Notes: a model not told the origin generated them from the letters alone. Positions 21,425-34,597 are shown, counted from the first letter of the stretch. The stretch is 64,000 bases of DNA from Leptasterias polaris (GCA_037783415.1 JAZGTN010000037.1:6961001-7025000); one strand, 5' to 3'. Translations and numbers: made by a program.

Positions 21425-21810
21425 TTAAAGGCACTGGACACGTTTGGTAATTACTCAAAATATATATCAGCATAAAAACTTACTTGGTAACGAGCAACGG
21501 AGAGCTGTTGATAGTATAAAACATTTTGAGAAACGACTCCCTCTGAAATAACGTAGTTTTTGAGAAAGAGGTAATTTCTCACCAAAAATATTTGAATTTG
21601 AAAAAAACTTCAGGCCTGAAGCTTTTTTCAGGCATCTGAAAGCACACAAATTTGTGCAACAAGGGTGTTTTTTCTTTCATTATTTTCTTGCAACTTCGAT
21701 GACCAATTCAGCCCAAATTTTCACAGCTTTGTTATTTTATGCATATGTTGGGATACACCAAGTGAGAATACTGGTCTTTGACAATTACCAAACGTGTCCA
21801 GTGCCTTTAA
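21425..21810. mobile_element. Family B MITE, full length, TTAA-flanked
   Basis: Starts TTAAAGGCACTGGACACG and ends CGTGTCCAGTGCCTTTAA, perfect inverted ends. The interior is itself partly palindromic (ACGAGCAACGGAGAGCTGTT; TATGCATATGTTGGGATACA). Two more copies lie at 25190 and 51141. The TTAA flanks suggest piggyBac-type mobilisation, by inference. Confidence 0.8.
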
Positions 21811-22550
21811 ATTTGGATTGATATGTTGTTTTTGCAACTTGTTTTTATTTTCAAGTTTGTACAATTTTTGCAAGTTGTAATGGTTGAACTGAGGTTTCTG
21901 TGTCTGCATTTTTAACTGTAGTCATTAGGGTTATTAGGATTATTCAAACATCTTGTTGTAGTAGATTTGGAATCTTTTGGCATGTCAATTAGCTATAGAG
22001 AACGAATGACCTTGTTTGGGCTCATTAGCTTCAGGAGTTCAGGATACAGTATATTGACCTTTGACTTTCAGTTAGTCTTCCAAATAGATTAATATCTCAG
22101 TCCTGTATCTCCTGGAGGTCAACATGCACTGACCTTTGACCTTAAAGTTGGCATCTTGCCAGTACATCAACTTCTTCATCTTTCTTGGGGAGAGTTCAGC
22201 ATAACTGGTTCAGCTCCTCAGCTGGTTTTGTTTATACCTCTACATCACACTCAAGGCTAGAGGAAGAGGAAACTTGTCCCAGAGAGAGGATACATCTTGA
22301 CTGGTCATTAGTTGAATCCAAGGCCAAGTGGTGATACTTGTGTTATAATGGACTTAATGGATCGCATCAAGATTGTCTGAAAACTGTCTGTCAATGTCAT
22401 TGTGCCAATTGTACCCTGGCTGGACACCTCGTTTAGGCAGGTCCTAGGGATGAAGTAAGGTCTGTCCGATTGATGAACCCATTTGAGAGATCATATGGCT
22501 AGCTTGGGTCCACACCATTGTTTCTGTCTACTAATCACATTGTGTTGCAC
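21811..22550. other. Intron spacer, nothing recognised
   Basis: Contains repeated TTGACCTTTGAC words near 22050-22140; no gene or element boundary seen. Confidence 0.4.
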
Positions 22551-22554
22551 TTGA

Positions 22555-22910
22555 ATTAAAGGGTGTTTGTAACATTGGTAAAAGTAAAAATATAAATGTT
22601 CACAGATTCACACATAACTTACGTGGTATAAAGATGGTCATGATGGGAAACTCCCTTTGAAATATTTTTGCTTTAAATGCTATAGTTTTTGAGAAATGAG
22701 TAAAACAATTAGTTTTGATCTCACGAGTCAAAAACTTGATGATTGAAAACAGTGAAAACACTTAAGGTTTTTCCCCACTTTTTTCTGGTGATTGCAATGA
22801 CCGATGGAGCTTAAACTTTCACAGGTTTGTTGTTTCATGTATATGTTGGGATACACCAAGTGAGGATACTGGTCTTTGACATTTACCAAAAGTATAAACT
22901 CCCTTTAAGT
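22555..22910. mobile_element. Family B/C-related MITE
   Basis: AAAGGGTGTTTGTAACATTGG at the left and ACTCCCTTTAAG at the right, with TTTGAGAAATGAG and ATGTTGGGATACACCAAGTG inside, as in family B. A diverged relative. Confidence 0.55.
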
Positions 22911-25040
22911 GCACTATTTAAGCGATACTTGCTTTCTCAAAAAATTTCATTTTTGAAGACACAGCACAACCTGTTTAATTATTTTAAAAAAGGTGTTTCA
23001 AGCATCACTTGCCTTGTTCGAACAGGAGACTGACTGGACATGGGACCAGACATGCAATTACACAGCCAGTCATACTGCCACGTTGTGGCCACCATGGCCA
23101 CCATGGCCAATGCAACTCAAAAAAGAACATTTTCTGCAACCCGCCTACCCACATTTAACAAGTTAAAATCGTAAATTATTGTTGAAGTGAATAACATTAG
23201 TCGGTTATAAAACTTATGCTTACTCATTATAAGCCAACTGCTACCAAGTTTATCCATTTAACGATCATGTCAATTAATTGAATTTTTAAACAGCCACTCA
23301 AAAACACTTACATGTAACTACCTACTACCTAATCACTTTCATATCCATCCAGCTATTAGAACAAGAAGTGTAGTAACAAGTGTTGCCAATATATTGAGCC
23401 ACACTAAACAAAATGTTGTCCTATTCACAATCATCACAATAATCTTGGTCCTGCCATTTTGGGAGTCAATGTCCCTGTGTGTGGTGTGTTGGGACTGAGT
23501 GGGACAGTGGTACAGTGTAGTGTGCATTATTTGCAGGCGGCGCTGCACTTCAGGCTTTACCGTAATTATTTTGTATGTGCAATTTGAAACGCAGGGCAGA
23601 CATAAGCCCTGTGTGAAGTGGAAGGGGTTAAGTGGAAGGGATTAAGTGGAAGGGGTTAATCGATAAAATAAAAAAAATTAACAAGTTCTCAAAAATGCAT
23701 CCCTGTGGAGCATTTTTTTGTTCCTTTCCTTTGTCCCTGCACATAACATTTTCCCATAGACTTTGTACACAAATTTCCTTGTGGAGCACCCCAATCTTTA
23801 GATTTCCCCCATGAAGACCTTTTGTTTTCCCTTTTTTGTTTGTCCTGGTCTCCACTTAGAGCAAGGAACCCCTTGCTCTATGGTCTCCTATGCGGGGATC
23901 CAAAATGTGCCAGAAGAGAGAAAAATACACATCAGTTCACTCCTAATCCTTTACACAACTAATGTCGCCCTCAAGTGACTTGGTTGTGAGCACAGGGAAA
24001 TGCGCTGATGATGTACATGTGCTTTTATACAATGTTGCAATATAAAGGCATACATGTACCAGGTTACTAACAGGAAGCAACATTTATGACATCAAACAGC
24101 AGTTGGTGAAAGTCCAATGATCATTAAGTAACATACAGAAGCGGGTCGATAGGCTCAGTAATTCAGATGCCCCTTATTTTTGTGTAAACCATTGGAACTT
24201 ATTGTGGGGGAAAGATGGGGAGGGTGGGTTCTCAGCCGTGTTACTCGCAAACAAGTTTAATATCAAAATCCAACAATCCGACACATCAGGTTCTACTCTG
24301 AGTGAATTGGACAGTGAGTTCGTTTTATAAGGGTGGAAGGCCAGGTCAAATTTCAAGGGGGAAAAAAGGAATCAATTTTGTCCACCTGACATGCCTGATT
24401 GTTTAAGATGACTTGTGAAGAGATTCTAGGAAAGTGAAGATGCGGTAATTTTCAATTTCCGGACCATTGTGTTTTTCTGGCCATGTACGGAAAATGCACC
24501 CCCGGTCTCTCAATGCCAATGTCATATAGCCATCAGCCACATACCATTAAACTATTAAAACCATCTCAAAGGCCATCTGGAGTTGTGTGTAGTCATATGT
24601 GTATGCAATCTGGGCGAGCCCTTGAGCATTCACTGTGATTGCAAAAAGGAAGTGCAAGACTCGAGGGGAGATAGGATGGGCTAAAAAACCCACAAAGTCT
24701 GCAAGGAGGAATAGAGAAATTCGCTCGTTTCTACTTGAAAAGTTATCACAAATATTTACCACATATGGCTTTCGGCTTTCCTTCAAGGCCGACACTTGAT
24801 CTGTTGGACAGTTCTGCAACATCACTGGCTTTTGAGAGATAATTTCAGAGTGGATATTTTCAATTTAGGACTAATCAGCTTAATCACAATTCCAGTAATT
24901 CTTAGTATAGAAAATGCTAAAGCAAAAATGGAGCCGAGGGAGCGGTAGACCAATATTTAAATTTTAATTCTTTATTCATAAAAACCCCTCCCGACAGTTT
25001 AGGCAGTCCTTTTGGTTGAAAGGTTGTCACATGACCAGGT
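22911..25040. other. Intron spacer
   Basis: Short repeats only: GCCACCATG twice near 23085-23105 and GTGGAAGGG three times near 23618-23655. A minus-strand frame at 24547-24825 is open for 92 codons without motifs. No gene supported. Confidence 0.4.
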
Positions 25041-25189
25041 TTACCTCGAGGGGCCCGATTTTATAGAGCTTCTTAATCTTAGGCAGACAAAATTGCTTAA
25101 CAATTTTCTTAGCAAGAAGCAGAGGACCAGTTCGAAATGTTACAGATGACATGGCATGTTAGCAAAATTGTTTCATGCTTAGTGTGTAC

Positions 25190-25565
25190 TTAAAGGCACT
25201 GAACACGTTTAGTAATTATCAAAGACCAGTATTGTCACTCGGTGTATCCCAACATATGCATAAAATAACAAACCTGTGAAAATTTGGGCTGAATCGGTCA
25301 TCGAAGTTGCAAGAAAATAAAGAAAGAAAAATTACCCTTGTTGCACAATTTTGTGTGCTTTCAGATGCTAATAAAAGGCTTCATGCATGAAGTCTTTTAT
25401 TATTTTAGTGAGAAGTTACCTCTTTCTCAAAAACTACGTTACTTCAGAGGGAGTCGTTTCTCACAATGTGTTATACTATCAACAGCTCTCCGTTGCTCGT
25501 TACCAAGTAAGTTTTTATGCTAATATATATTTTGAGTAATTACCAAACGTGTTCAGTGCCTTTAA
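25190..25565. mobile_element. Family B MITE, inverted relative to 21425
   Basis: TTAAAGGCACTGAACACG at the left and CGTGTTCAGTGCCTTTAA at the right. The interior matches 21425-21810 in reverse orientation and 51141-51518 in direct orientation. Confidence 0.8.
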
Positions 25566-25794
25566 GTAGATCTTAGTTTTTGATAAGGGAGTAAAGAGTG
25601 GGCCCTGGGGTCCTGGGGAGGGGCCCAATTTTGTAAAGCCTGTAAGCAGACGTTTTACTCACTTCTCAAAAACTATAGAATTTTCAGGAGAGTGTTTAGG
25701 TAAGTTTTCCAACATGACCACCTCTATACCAAGCATGTAAGTTATGTAAACAACTGTGAACGTCTGTATTTTCTTCAATGTTGTGCACACACCT

Positions 25795-26335
25795 TTAAAG
25801 GTATTATACAGGATTGATAGGGTAAAAACAATTGTAAAATTTTAGTTTTTTTAGTTTTTAGCTTACTGATTATGAGGTTCATACTAGAACCAATTTGTAG
25901 GTATACACATTCAAATCGGGGACCTATAACAAAAGAGGACAATAGGTCCACGGTGGGGATCGTGTACAAAACCAATGGGAGCTGTTGCAAAAAAGTTAGT
26001 ATAAACAAAAGAGGGACAATAGGAGGTCCACGATTGCAGGTGTTTACACACGTGGTGTGTGTGTGTGTGAAATATTTTCCCGACTGATGCAAAGTCATTT
26101 GAGAAAACCTATTTGAAAAAAGAGAAAACAAAGGAAAAAACCAACAGTGGATTTCGGTTGTTGCAACAAAATTTAGGGATAATGTTATGACATGCTGAAA
26201 ATAGTTTTTCACTATTTTCTTATGACGCACACAACGGGTTAATTTTTGCAGGTTTGTTTTTTACATTGTGTTGCACAAAACAGTTAGACACTGTGTGCGA
26301 CTATTTTGTCAGCTCTACCAATCGTGTTTAATACC
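25795..26335. mobile_element. Family G MITE with an internal inverted insert
   Basis: TTTAAAGGTATTATACAGGA at the left; TTGTCAGCTCTACCAATCG at the right, as in the copy at 34600-34907. The extra internal part holds GGACAATAGGTCCACG and GGACAATAGGAGGTCCACG. A 151-codon minus frame through it is a by-product of the repeat. Confidence 0.55.
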
Positions 26336-26649
26336 TGCAACATTGGTTTCTGAAAAGGCACAACTCAATAGATGAGGTGTGTTTTTTTAGTCTGTGTACG
26401 TTGTCAACCCGACTGATACACTCATGCATTCGTCGGTCATTGATCAGGCATAGTATCAACAAATAACTACGAATGGTTTGCATACTAAATTAATAATACA
26501 ATTTCCCTTAATTTCCTCTGGAAATTTGTACTTCCTTTCTCTCTTTTGGAATTATCTGACCTGAAGGTATTTTATTGTGATTATAAAATTGGCCTCTACA
26601 GTAAGTTTTGCTCTATAGGTTTGGACTGGAGTGTCAAAAGCACGCTATA

Positions 26650-26905
26650 CAAGGTAATTGTACTTTTGGTAATTGTCAAAGACCAGTATCCTCACACTGA
26701 CTTGGTGTATTCCAACATATGCATAAAATAACAAACCTTTGAAAATTCGGGCTCAATTCGGGCTCAACTTCATCGAAGTTGAAAGAAAAAACAACACCTT
26801 TTGCATAGAATTAATTGTTCAAATGCCTGAGAAAGGCTTCAAGCCTGAAGCCTTTTTCAGATCCAAAATTTGGGGGTGAAAATTAAGTCTTTCTCTAAAA
26901 CTACT
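26650..26905. mobile_element. Family B MITE, partial
   Basis: AATTGTCAAAGACCAGTATC, TATGCATAAAATAACAAACC and AGGCTTCAAGCCTGAAGCCT match one half of family B. The other end is missing. Confidence 0.6.
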
Positions 26906-26909
26906 TGAG

Positions 26910-29900
26910 TTTGAATCGGTGTCCATTGCAAAGTATGAGAGAGTGGGTTATCTTGAGTTGTACGTGTTATACAATCCATAATGGATTTAATTTTTACTGT
27001 GTCAGGTAAACGAACAAGCCAGACGAAACGAGCACAATCTTTGTTTGTAAATCTTTGATTGTAAGGCTTTTCTTTTCTTTTACTTCGTTACAATTCAACC
27101 GCCCTGGATTCGTGGCCAGCGTTCTCCTTTTTTATCAGTCACTTTTACTGGCTCCAGCAAAGAGCGTTAATAGTTCTACATCTTGTAAATCATCAACTTT
27201 ACTTGACAAGAACGATACTTAATAGTTTGGACAGATTGAAGCGGGCTGTAACACATCCATGAGCCGTGGATTCGGAAAGAAAGAAAAAAAACCTACGTCA
27301 AGTGGAATTCTGGGCATGCACTTGAGAAGCTTTTTGGACACCTTCCAAGTCAAGAGAAGCCTCTCTAGGTTTTTTGAAGCTGAGCAATATTTCCGGTGAG
27401 ACAGGAAAACTTGATGAGTTGATGTGTGGTTTGTTTTGAATAATGAAACTTCAAGGAATGTCCAGTATGAAGCATGACAGATGTAGACCCAGGTTAGGAA
27501 AATAGCCCCCTCTGTTGACAAGAAGTGCTTTGGGCGAAACCATGCACCAGTACTGAGCTGGTAATTCTGTTGTCGAAGGAACTTCTTTACTAGATATGTG
27601 GATATACTTGTCATTACAAAACTAACGGGGTATTCTTTTGCCAGTCATCCTGAGAGATGAATCAGACTGAAATTATCCGAATTCTCTGTCTTTTTGAACT
27701 GAGCGTTGACTGGCTTTCAGTTAAGATGCCACACATCTAAAGAACATATCTTGGGTCTGCTTGACACTCGTACATTTTCCAGCATAGAGCTACTTTGTGC
27801 AAATTATTGCTTAACCAAGTGAAAGTGAAAATGACTTGGAAATGAAGCACCGGCCACTGATATGTCAAGATGTTTCGCTAATACTTGGGGGAAAATGTTG
27901 GGTGAATCTGCCATAAACTGCCAACGATAGTAAGTTCAAGACTTCCATGAACTTCCAGCAACCTATTAGCAGGGGTGAGAGTCATTGCTGACCAAAGGTC
28001 TAAAGCTAGGATCCAAACTTTAGGAGGTATGTTGAAATGATGGCATTTCCACCTTTTGGTAACCTCTTGAGTTACAGATTTCAAGAAGCTTCCGGAAACA
28101 ATATCCTCAGTACTAGAGAAGTAGGTCAAAGAGCATTATTTATTAATATCTGAAAAAACAAAAGGATGTTTGTTCATCGGGCAGCGAAAACAAAAGTTTC
28201 AAACGCGATGACCGTCCGAAATTTGTCATCACATTATAAAGGAAATTTGTGTTTTTATCGCGTGAATCTATTAATAGAAAGGGGAAAAACGGGGGGGGGG
28301 AATATATGTATATATAAATGTATAAATATAGTTATGATAACAATATTTTGGACATTTTTATGGGCTTCTGAAGGTGTGATATTAAGAGCCTTCTTCTTCT
28401 TGAAACAAAAGATATCTGTCAAATCTTAACGGCTCCATCCATCATCATTTTTGTCCTCATCTGTATTCTTTATTTGCTCCCCTGGATCTCACCGCATCCT
28501 CCTCATCCTTATCCTTATCACATCATTATTCTGCATCTTCATCTTCCTTGTCATCTCTCGTCATCTCGGATATTTTTAGAAAAAAAAATGTCTGCATAAA
28601 TAACCCTGCCCTTAGGAACACATGAAGATATCCATGTCCGCCATGACCTTTGTGTAGTAAACTATAGTGGCTTGCCTTGCTCTCTATCATTTCATAGGCT
28701 TCAAAGTCGTGAAGACAAGAACAGCCTTGTACTTTCATCCAAAAACTCCATACATTTAAAGTACTACTACTAGAAATTATAAATTAGTACTATACCTTGA
28801 CCATTGTGCCATGTGAATGTACGGTTGGGTTATCGTTCCGGGTTACGTTCCTTGTTTCCACCGATTAGGTCGCATCACGAGCAAGGCCTGTTTTGTGGGC
28901 ATTCCCGGAGATCATTATTTGAAATGAAATAAATTACAGGGGATAGTAGCGGATATATGTTCAGCCGATTCATTATTTTAGTAATAACAAACATCATATA
29001 GTATTGCATTTGAAAAAGGTAGCATGGTTTGATTCATTATTTTAGTAATAACAAACATCATATAGCATTGCATTTGAAAAAGGTAGCAGGGCTCACATCC
29101 GTTATAAGTTGTTCTTAAACTCGTCAATGAAACTTTCTGGCATGCCATGTTGGTTCGTTTCTTTACAGAGCTTTGCAAACAAATTGTTTTGTTTCACAGT
29201 CTCTGGATTTTGTTGTTGTTGAGAAACTTCAATGTTTCTGTCAAAATGTAACATCGCCGCATTTTTCATGAACGAGGTATTTCTTACAAACAATGCTTCT
29301 CCATCTTGCGCGAGGGGAGCCGCAATGCCCCTCTGAGTTCCTTAAGAAAATTTCTTTTAAATGTGTACAATTTAAAAACAAATAAAATTTAAAATTCATT
29401 TATTTTCGCAACTGACCCAAGGCGTTGTCTTTAATTATGGATACACACGGGTAATGACCCGTTCTTTTCTTTCACTAATGACCGAGAAAGGCCGAGGACT
29501 TTTTCTGCGATCTTGATGAAATAGCGGTGTTTAAATGCCCTTTTTGTATTTCACTGTTTGACAAGTCTTAATGGGGTGTTCAGCCTTGTATTGTGTTTTA
29601 TACTGTAAATGCTGTTAACAAATTAAACATTCACAAATTCTGTCAGTAGTTCACAGGAAACAGGAATCAACCCGTGGACAGTTTTGTATGGCTTGCTTTA
29701 CTCTTTCCCGTGTTGAGTTCACTCATAAAACATGATTACACAGTATCGGGATGTTCCGTCTATCACAGCTACCTATAGGCCCTAGTATAAAACCTAACGG
29801 TCATTCAAAATTATCGATGTTATAAAAAATAAAAAAAATGGGTTAAACTTTTTATATTAATGTTTATATATTGAAAATCAAAGTTTGATTGTTTTCAGAT

Positions 29901-30170
29901 ACTCTTTGATCAAAACATCTGTATTAATAAAATAATAATAATAATAATACTGTAAAAAACAAAACAAAAAACACACATAATAAAAAAATCTAACATAGAT
30001 AATTATGAATACAAACTTATATTGGTTTTTTCCATTTTCTTATGATGCTTGTATTTGTGTGATTAAAAGCAAGTTGTTCAAATTGTTCGTTTGGCTGGAG
30101 GAGGTTGGCGTGTGACAGTATTCCTGATATTATATTCAATCGTCTATTTTCATTAAATAAAACAAAACCC
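26910..30170. other. Intron spacer
   Basis: No gene supported. A minus-strand frame at 27219-27614 (131 codons) has no motif. It contains the 62-bp duplication at 28968-29092 and AAT microsatellites near 29930-29950. Confidence 0.4.
28968..29092. repeat. 62-bp tandem duplication
   Basis: GATTCATTATTTTAGTAATA and the following ACAAACATCATATAG, TTGAAAAAGGTAGCA occur twice in a row with few differences. Confidence 0.9.
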
Positions 30171-30179
30171 GTAATCATC

Positions 30180-30290
30180 CTGACGTTTCGACCTTCGAGA
30201 AAGAAGACTGCTATAGGTTCTAAACGTCAGGGCATTGGCTATTTTATTGCATTTATACTGTAGGTCCATTTTGACTTGAAACTTTCCTAT
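30180..30290. repeat. Dispersed repeat F, copy 2
   Basis: CTGACGTTTCGACCTTCGAG, CTAAACGTCAGGGCATTGG and CTGTAGGTCCATTTTGAC follow the layout of the copies at 20165 and 39540. Confidence 0.55.
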
Positions 30291-30299
30291 GTTCATAAT

Positions 30300-31340
30300 T
30301 TAGTCATTGCATGTTTGCTCATAGTGTCTCCCGTGTGCATAATCCATCCACAAGTCTAGCTGACCAGAATCTCTGTCTTAATTAAACCCAACGGTAGGGA
30401 TCTCTCTCACACAGCCATTTTTTCCCCCCAATCAGACACTGCTTTCTGAGAAGGATTTATTCATCTTAACCGATTCCATGTAAGCACGGGTTGGGTTGCA
30501 GGGTCAACACCCGACCCATAGGACTTCTGAATATTCATAGACCCCCCGCACTCCACTATACTTCTCCATCATGATTTGTTATTCGGGTGGAGAATTCCCC
30601 GCGGTTTTCTCGCTTGGTGGATTGGAATGTTATTCATTGTGGTGGTATTTGGTGGGGGAGGTGGGGCCCTCTCTTACCTGAATACGAACCCGTTGCCCAT
30701 CACGATAACTTGACTCCCGTCCGGTGACCCTGATCTCTGCAGATGGGGCAGCAGGAAATTGAAGACTGGAACGAGATAGGGGAAACTCGGGAGCGATGCA
30801 CAATAGTGATTCATCAATCCAGATATTGGTCCATCTTCGTTTGGTATTGATTTATTGATGTGAAGTTATGAGCTTAAAATGATAAGCGCATACCAACCGA
30901 GAAGAAATATTATAATGTTGTGTGCGTGCGCCATGTTCACATTTTGGGGGATACTTATATTTGGGGGTAAATGTTCATGTATACTCAATGGGGTTTTAGC
31001 AGGGCTTAATTTTGTCATCATCTCCGTAAAATTGATTGCACAGTGAAGGTACAAGCTTACAATTGAGACATCTGCTCTAGATAGTGCACGGTATTCCAGC
31101 ATGGTGACCTACTTGACTTTGATTTTTTTCTGCAGTCTATGAAGCACACAGTACATAATATTAAAAAAATTAAGTGAGGGGCAAATCGTACTCATGGATT
31201 CAATATTGTATGGGTCGGACAAATAATCTGGAATAGCCCATCACAATATTAGAGCCACCTTCTTGTAGTGTCTTTCACTCGTCTAATTCTCAATGATCCC
31301 TTCTCTCAGCTTGACTTCATTTTACAGTTGTTCAGTAATA
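30300..31340. other. Intron spacer, nothing recognised
   Basis: Mixed-composition sequence without a supported gene, RNA or element. Confidence 0.4.
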
Positions 31341-31533
31341 AATTACAGGTTCAAATCCTGCTCATAAATAGTCAATCTTTTCTTGTTCGCCTCAAAACTC
31401 AGTTAATCAGCTTTTAGACGTTCATTTCAAAAATGTATTTGAAGTTTAGAGTTATGCGCAGTACCATCCATTTCAAATTCTCCTCCCCTAACCCATGCAA
31501 TCTTGTTACAAAATAGGGAAACCGCCAACATAG

Positions 31534-31606
31534 GGCTAGATAGCTCAGTTTGTAGAGCGCCGGCACGTTAAACCGGAGGTCGTTGGTTCAAATCCCGCTC
31601 TAGTCA
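31534..31606 (+). tRNA. tRNA-Asn(GTT)-like sequence, probably a SINE head
   Basis: A cloverleaf can be drawn: acceptor GGCTAGA/TCTAGTC (7 of 7 pairs, one G-U), D stem GCTC/GAGC, anticodon stem CCGGC/ACCGG with one mismatch, loop ACGTTAA with GTT at the anticodon position, and T arm with GGTTCAAATCC. Position 33 is C instead of the near-universal T, and the T stem has a mismatch. The 3' flank (CAATTTTTCTTTGTTC) resembles that of a second fragment near 31350-31400 (GGTTCAAATCCTGCTC.. then TCTTTTCTTGTTC), so I favour a tRNA-derived SINE. Confidence 0.4.
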
Positions 31607-31689
31607 ATTTTTCTTTGTTCAACCCAAAATCATTTAAAAATTTACCCAGTCAGTTTCCCTTGTGGTTTATTATTTGATATGTTATTATT

Positions 31690-31920
31690 ATTGTCTTTAT
31701 TATCATGGTTTTATCCCCCCCCCAAAAAAAAAAAATTAAAATTAAAATAAAGGCCTATATATATATTCATATAATATATAAATAAATAAGAATAATAACG
31801 ATAAATAAATAAATATATAAAATAAAGTAAAATAAATAAATAATAGGGCCTAATAATGAAATAAATAATGAAATATATGAATAATGAAAAAAATAAAAGT
31901 TTAAATAAAGAGTAATTTAC
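31690..31920. repeat. AT-rich low-complexity (AAATA)n-like tract
   Basis: Dense ATAAATAA words with a CCCCCCCCC and A-rich start. A long minus frame through it is low-complexity only. Confidence 0.8.
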
Positions 31921-32099
31921 AATACAATTGCCTAAATTAACTATAGAAGAAATCTGAATGTTTGTATCGTTGACAAATAAATACCAAATATAAACAGGTA
32001 ACATCCACAAGAAGGCAGACTTTGTCACAAAGTTACAAGACAAACACAAAGACAAGGGCAACAACCAAATATGATATTATAATATATGAAATAGCACAT

Positions 32100-32740
32100 A
32101 TATCCTAATTGCACAAAAGTGAATGTTTCAACAAAAGGTGAAAGTAAAACATTTCCAAGCTAATAATAATAATAATAATATCAAGCATTTATAAAGCGCC
32201 ATCTATCTAGGTAGCCTATTCCGAGGCGCATATTATTACCCCTGGTCACTGGGCCATTTTATTCCAATCCTGAAACCATCTCAGCTCCCTGGGGAGTATA
32301 TACAGCCTGTGCTGCGATATATGCGCTACTAGGCTAAATCCATCACAAGAACCATCTCTGCCCTCACAGGTACCCATTTTACCCCTGGAGCTAAAATAAA
32401 ATTAGTAAATGAAACTGTATGCACCTTACTGACATTTTAAGCTTTCTTCGTATACTGCAAATTAACTCACATCCAAATTGCACAAAAGCCAAAGGTTTCA
32501 ACAATAGGTGAAGTAAAACATTTCGAAGCTAAAATAAAAACAGAACATGAAATTGTATGCTCCTCACTTGCATTTTAAGCTTTCTTCGTACTGCAAATTA
32601 ACTCACATCCAAATTGCAGAAAAGCCAAAGGTTTCAACAAAAGGTGAAGTAAACAATTTCCAAGCTAAAATAAAAACAGTATATGAAACTGTATGCACCT
32701 CACTGACATTTTAAGCTTTCTTCGTACTACAAATTAACTT
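32100..32740. repeat. About 134-bp tandem repeat, about three copies plus an interrupted one
   Basis: Units carry TTTTAAGCTTTCTTCGTA, CATCCAAATTGCA, AAAGGTTTCAACAA and TTCCAAGCTA in order. The first unit is split after CCAAGCTA by a SINE and resumes at GAGCTAAAATAAAA. Confidence 0.8.
32161..32392 (-). mobile_element. SINE S2 inserted in the tandem repeat
   Basis: (AAT)n at the left, then TCAAGCATTTATAAAGCGCC, CAGCTCCCTGGGGAG, GCTAAATCCATCACAAGAAC and CATTTTACCCCTGG. The AAT run at the left is the 3' tail, so the SINE is in minus orientation. AGCTA flanks both sides as a likely 5-bp target-site duplication. Confidence 0.65.
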
Positions 32741-32759
32741 TGATCGATCCTTAACTCTG

Positions 32760-34595
32760 ATTCTTTTGACGAGTTGTGGTTGTCACCAAACTCTAAAGTC
32801 AGTGACTTTTGTTTCCGGTATATTTATTGTCTTATGTCTTAAAATGCTAGCAGGAGAGATGAGGACCTGACAGGGTAAGGGATGATTAATTAGGTGGGCC
32901 AGGACAAATGATAAAGATTTTGTCATCATCGGGTATAAACACCATCAATGTAAACACTGAATTGCTGAAATCTTTGGGATGTCTGGGTGTTTTTGAGGCC
33001 AGACTCGGCGATGATTTGTAGAAATTGCACAATGTGTGCGGAGAGTTCACTAACCAGCTTTGCGAGTGTCAATTTATGGTAACTGTATACAAGATGGGCG
33101 TATGGGGAATGTTTGTTTGGCATGGGTATCACATATTTAGGCGAAAGTCGCGATGGTTTTTGTTATACAAACTTTTAAGTTTTAACATTTAATGCAAGGA
33201 GATCAATGACTGTGTCGGCAGTTTAAAAAAAAACAAAAAACATACAACTCTATACACTGAGTTTATAAATTTTATTTAATTCATTTATTAATTTTACAGG
33301 AAAATAAATTGTTACAATGATTAACGATAAATACGTGTACAACTAAAACTACATGAAATTACACTAGGTAAATTATATTAAAATAAAAAGAACGACGAAG
33401 AAGAAGAAGAAGAAGAAAAAAAAAAAAAAAAACATACAAAGCAGACGGTGCCTCTTGAAGGGTCTCAAAAAGCAGTCTTAAATACTATATCTGGCAGCTC
33501 TCCAAGTACCGCCAGAAAAAAATAAAAATAAAATAGCAACAAACACTGCAGCTGACAACTTCAAATCCTAATAAAAATACTATAAATATAAAAAGTGTAA
33601 ACTATGATTATGAAGCAATGAATTGTAGAAATTGATGCAGACTGTGGATGACATTTGTGGCACATCTTAAATATCGCTTTTAAAAATGTATTTACTCCAT
33701 CTTGAAGTAAAAAAAGGTGTTACTAGTCAAACTTGATAGACTGCGTGACAGCACCTCGTTTGTACTTCCGATGGAGAATTTAAGATGTCCAGCGCTACAA
33801 TTATTGGCATGATTTGGAAAAATTGACTGTCTGTGGTGTTCACTAAACCGAGCCACGTGGGTGTCAATTTGCGGTGAGTGGAATTTTCTGATGTGTGTAC
33901 AGGGCGTGTTGATATACTCTATAGCACCAGACACGGTACGGCATAAGGGTTTATATATCTAATTAAGATGCGCGGTGACAGGAGACATACAGGGCGAAAC
34001 AGTTTTCTTGCCTTACCTTGCACAATTCTCTTGGAGGTGATATTTTCAAAGGGGACTATTTTTTTGAAGATGTTTGGCAGCACATGCTAACTGTTCATCA
34101 AGTAAACTTATTATTTATTTTTGTAAAGTTCCTAACCTAAAATGTAAATTGTAAACCTAGGCCTAAATGAATTCAACGGAAGACTTTGGAAAGCATTGGG
34201 GCAGCAGACTTACCAGGTCAATTTTCAATAATTCTGAGCATGCGCACACTTTCGAGAACAATGGATATCTTAGTCTGCTGCCACCCATCGTCCTCTAAAG
34301 TGTCCGGTTGTATAATGACGCTTACAGCTTGCATCATTCACGCTCCACACTTAAAGACAAATTACACGATCGGTAATTATCAACCTAAATCGGAAAGCTC
34401 ATCGATGATTGTATTAGTTCATGCATTTACCAACCCTCCAGAGTATTTCCGTCTGAAATACTGTTAAAGTGCACAAAATCCCTGTAAAGACAAAATTTTC
34501 CCCGCAGTAAAAATTACCTCCTTGCATGGTGTGTAAAAAAATAAGAAAACAAAAGTGACGACAACAACAACAAAAATGACAAACTATGATGATAT
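32760..34595. other. Intron spacer
   Basis: A purine run (GAA/GAAG then poly-A) at 33389-33432. Segments 32930-33140 and 33770-33950 look distantly related to each other (GTGTCAATTT.. words), but I see no gene. Confidence 0.4.
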
Positions 34596-34597
34596 CT

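Noticed and set aside
24547..24825. 92-codon minus-strand open frame
   Set aside because: No motif and no splice signals consistent with its frame.
25775..26230. 151-codon minus-strand open frame
   Set aside because: It runs through a family G MITE and its internal inverted insert.
27219..27614. 131-codon minus-strand open frame
   Set aside because: No motif, no splice context, no repeat relationship to known coding sequence.
31711..32064. 117-codon minus-strand hydrophobic frame
   Set aside because: AT-rich low-complexity sequence giving Tyr/Ile/Phe runs, not a membrane protein.
32926..33934. Two distantly similar minus-strand frames (68 and 80 codons) as a duplicated gene
   Set aside because: The similarity is at the DNA-word level only and the frames do not align well; a repeat is more likely.
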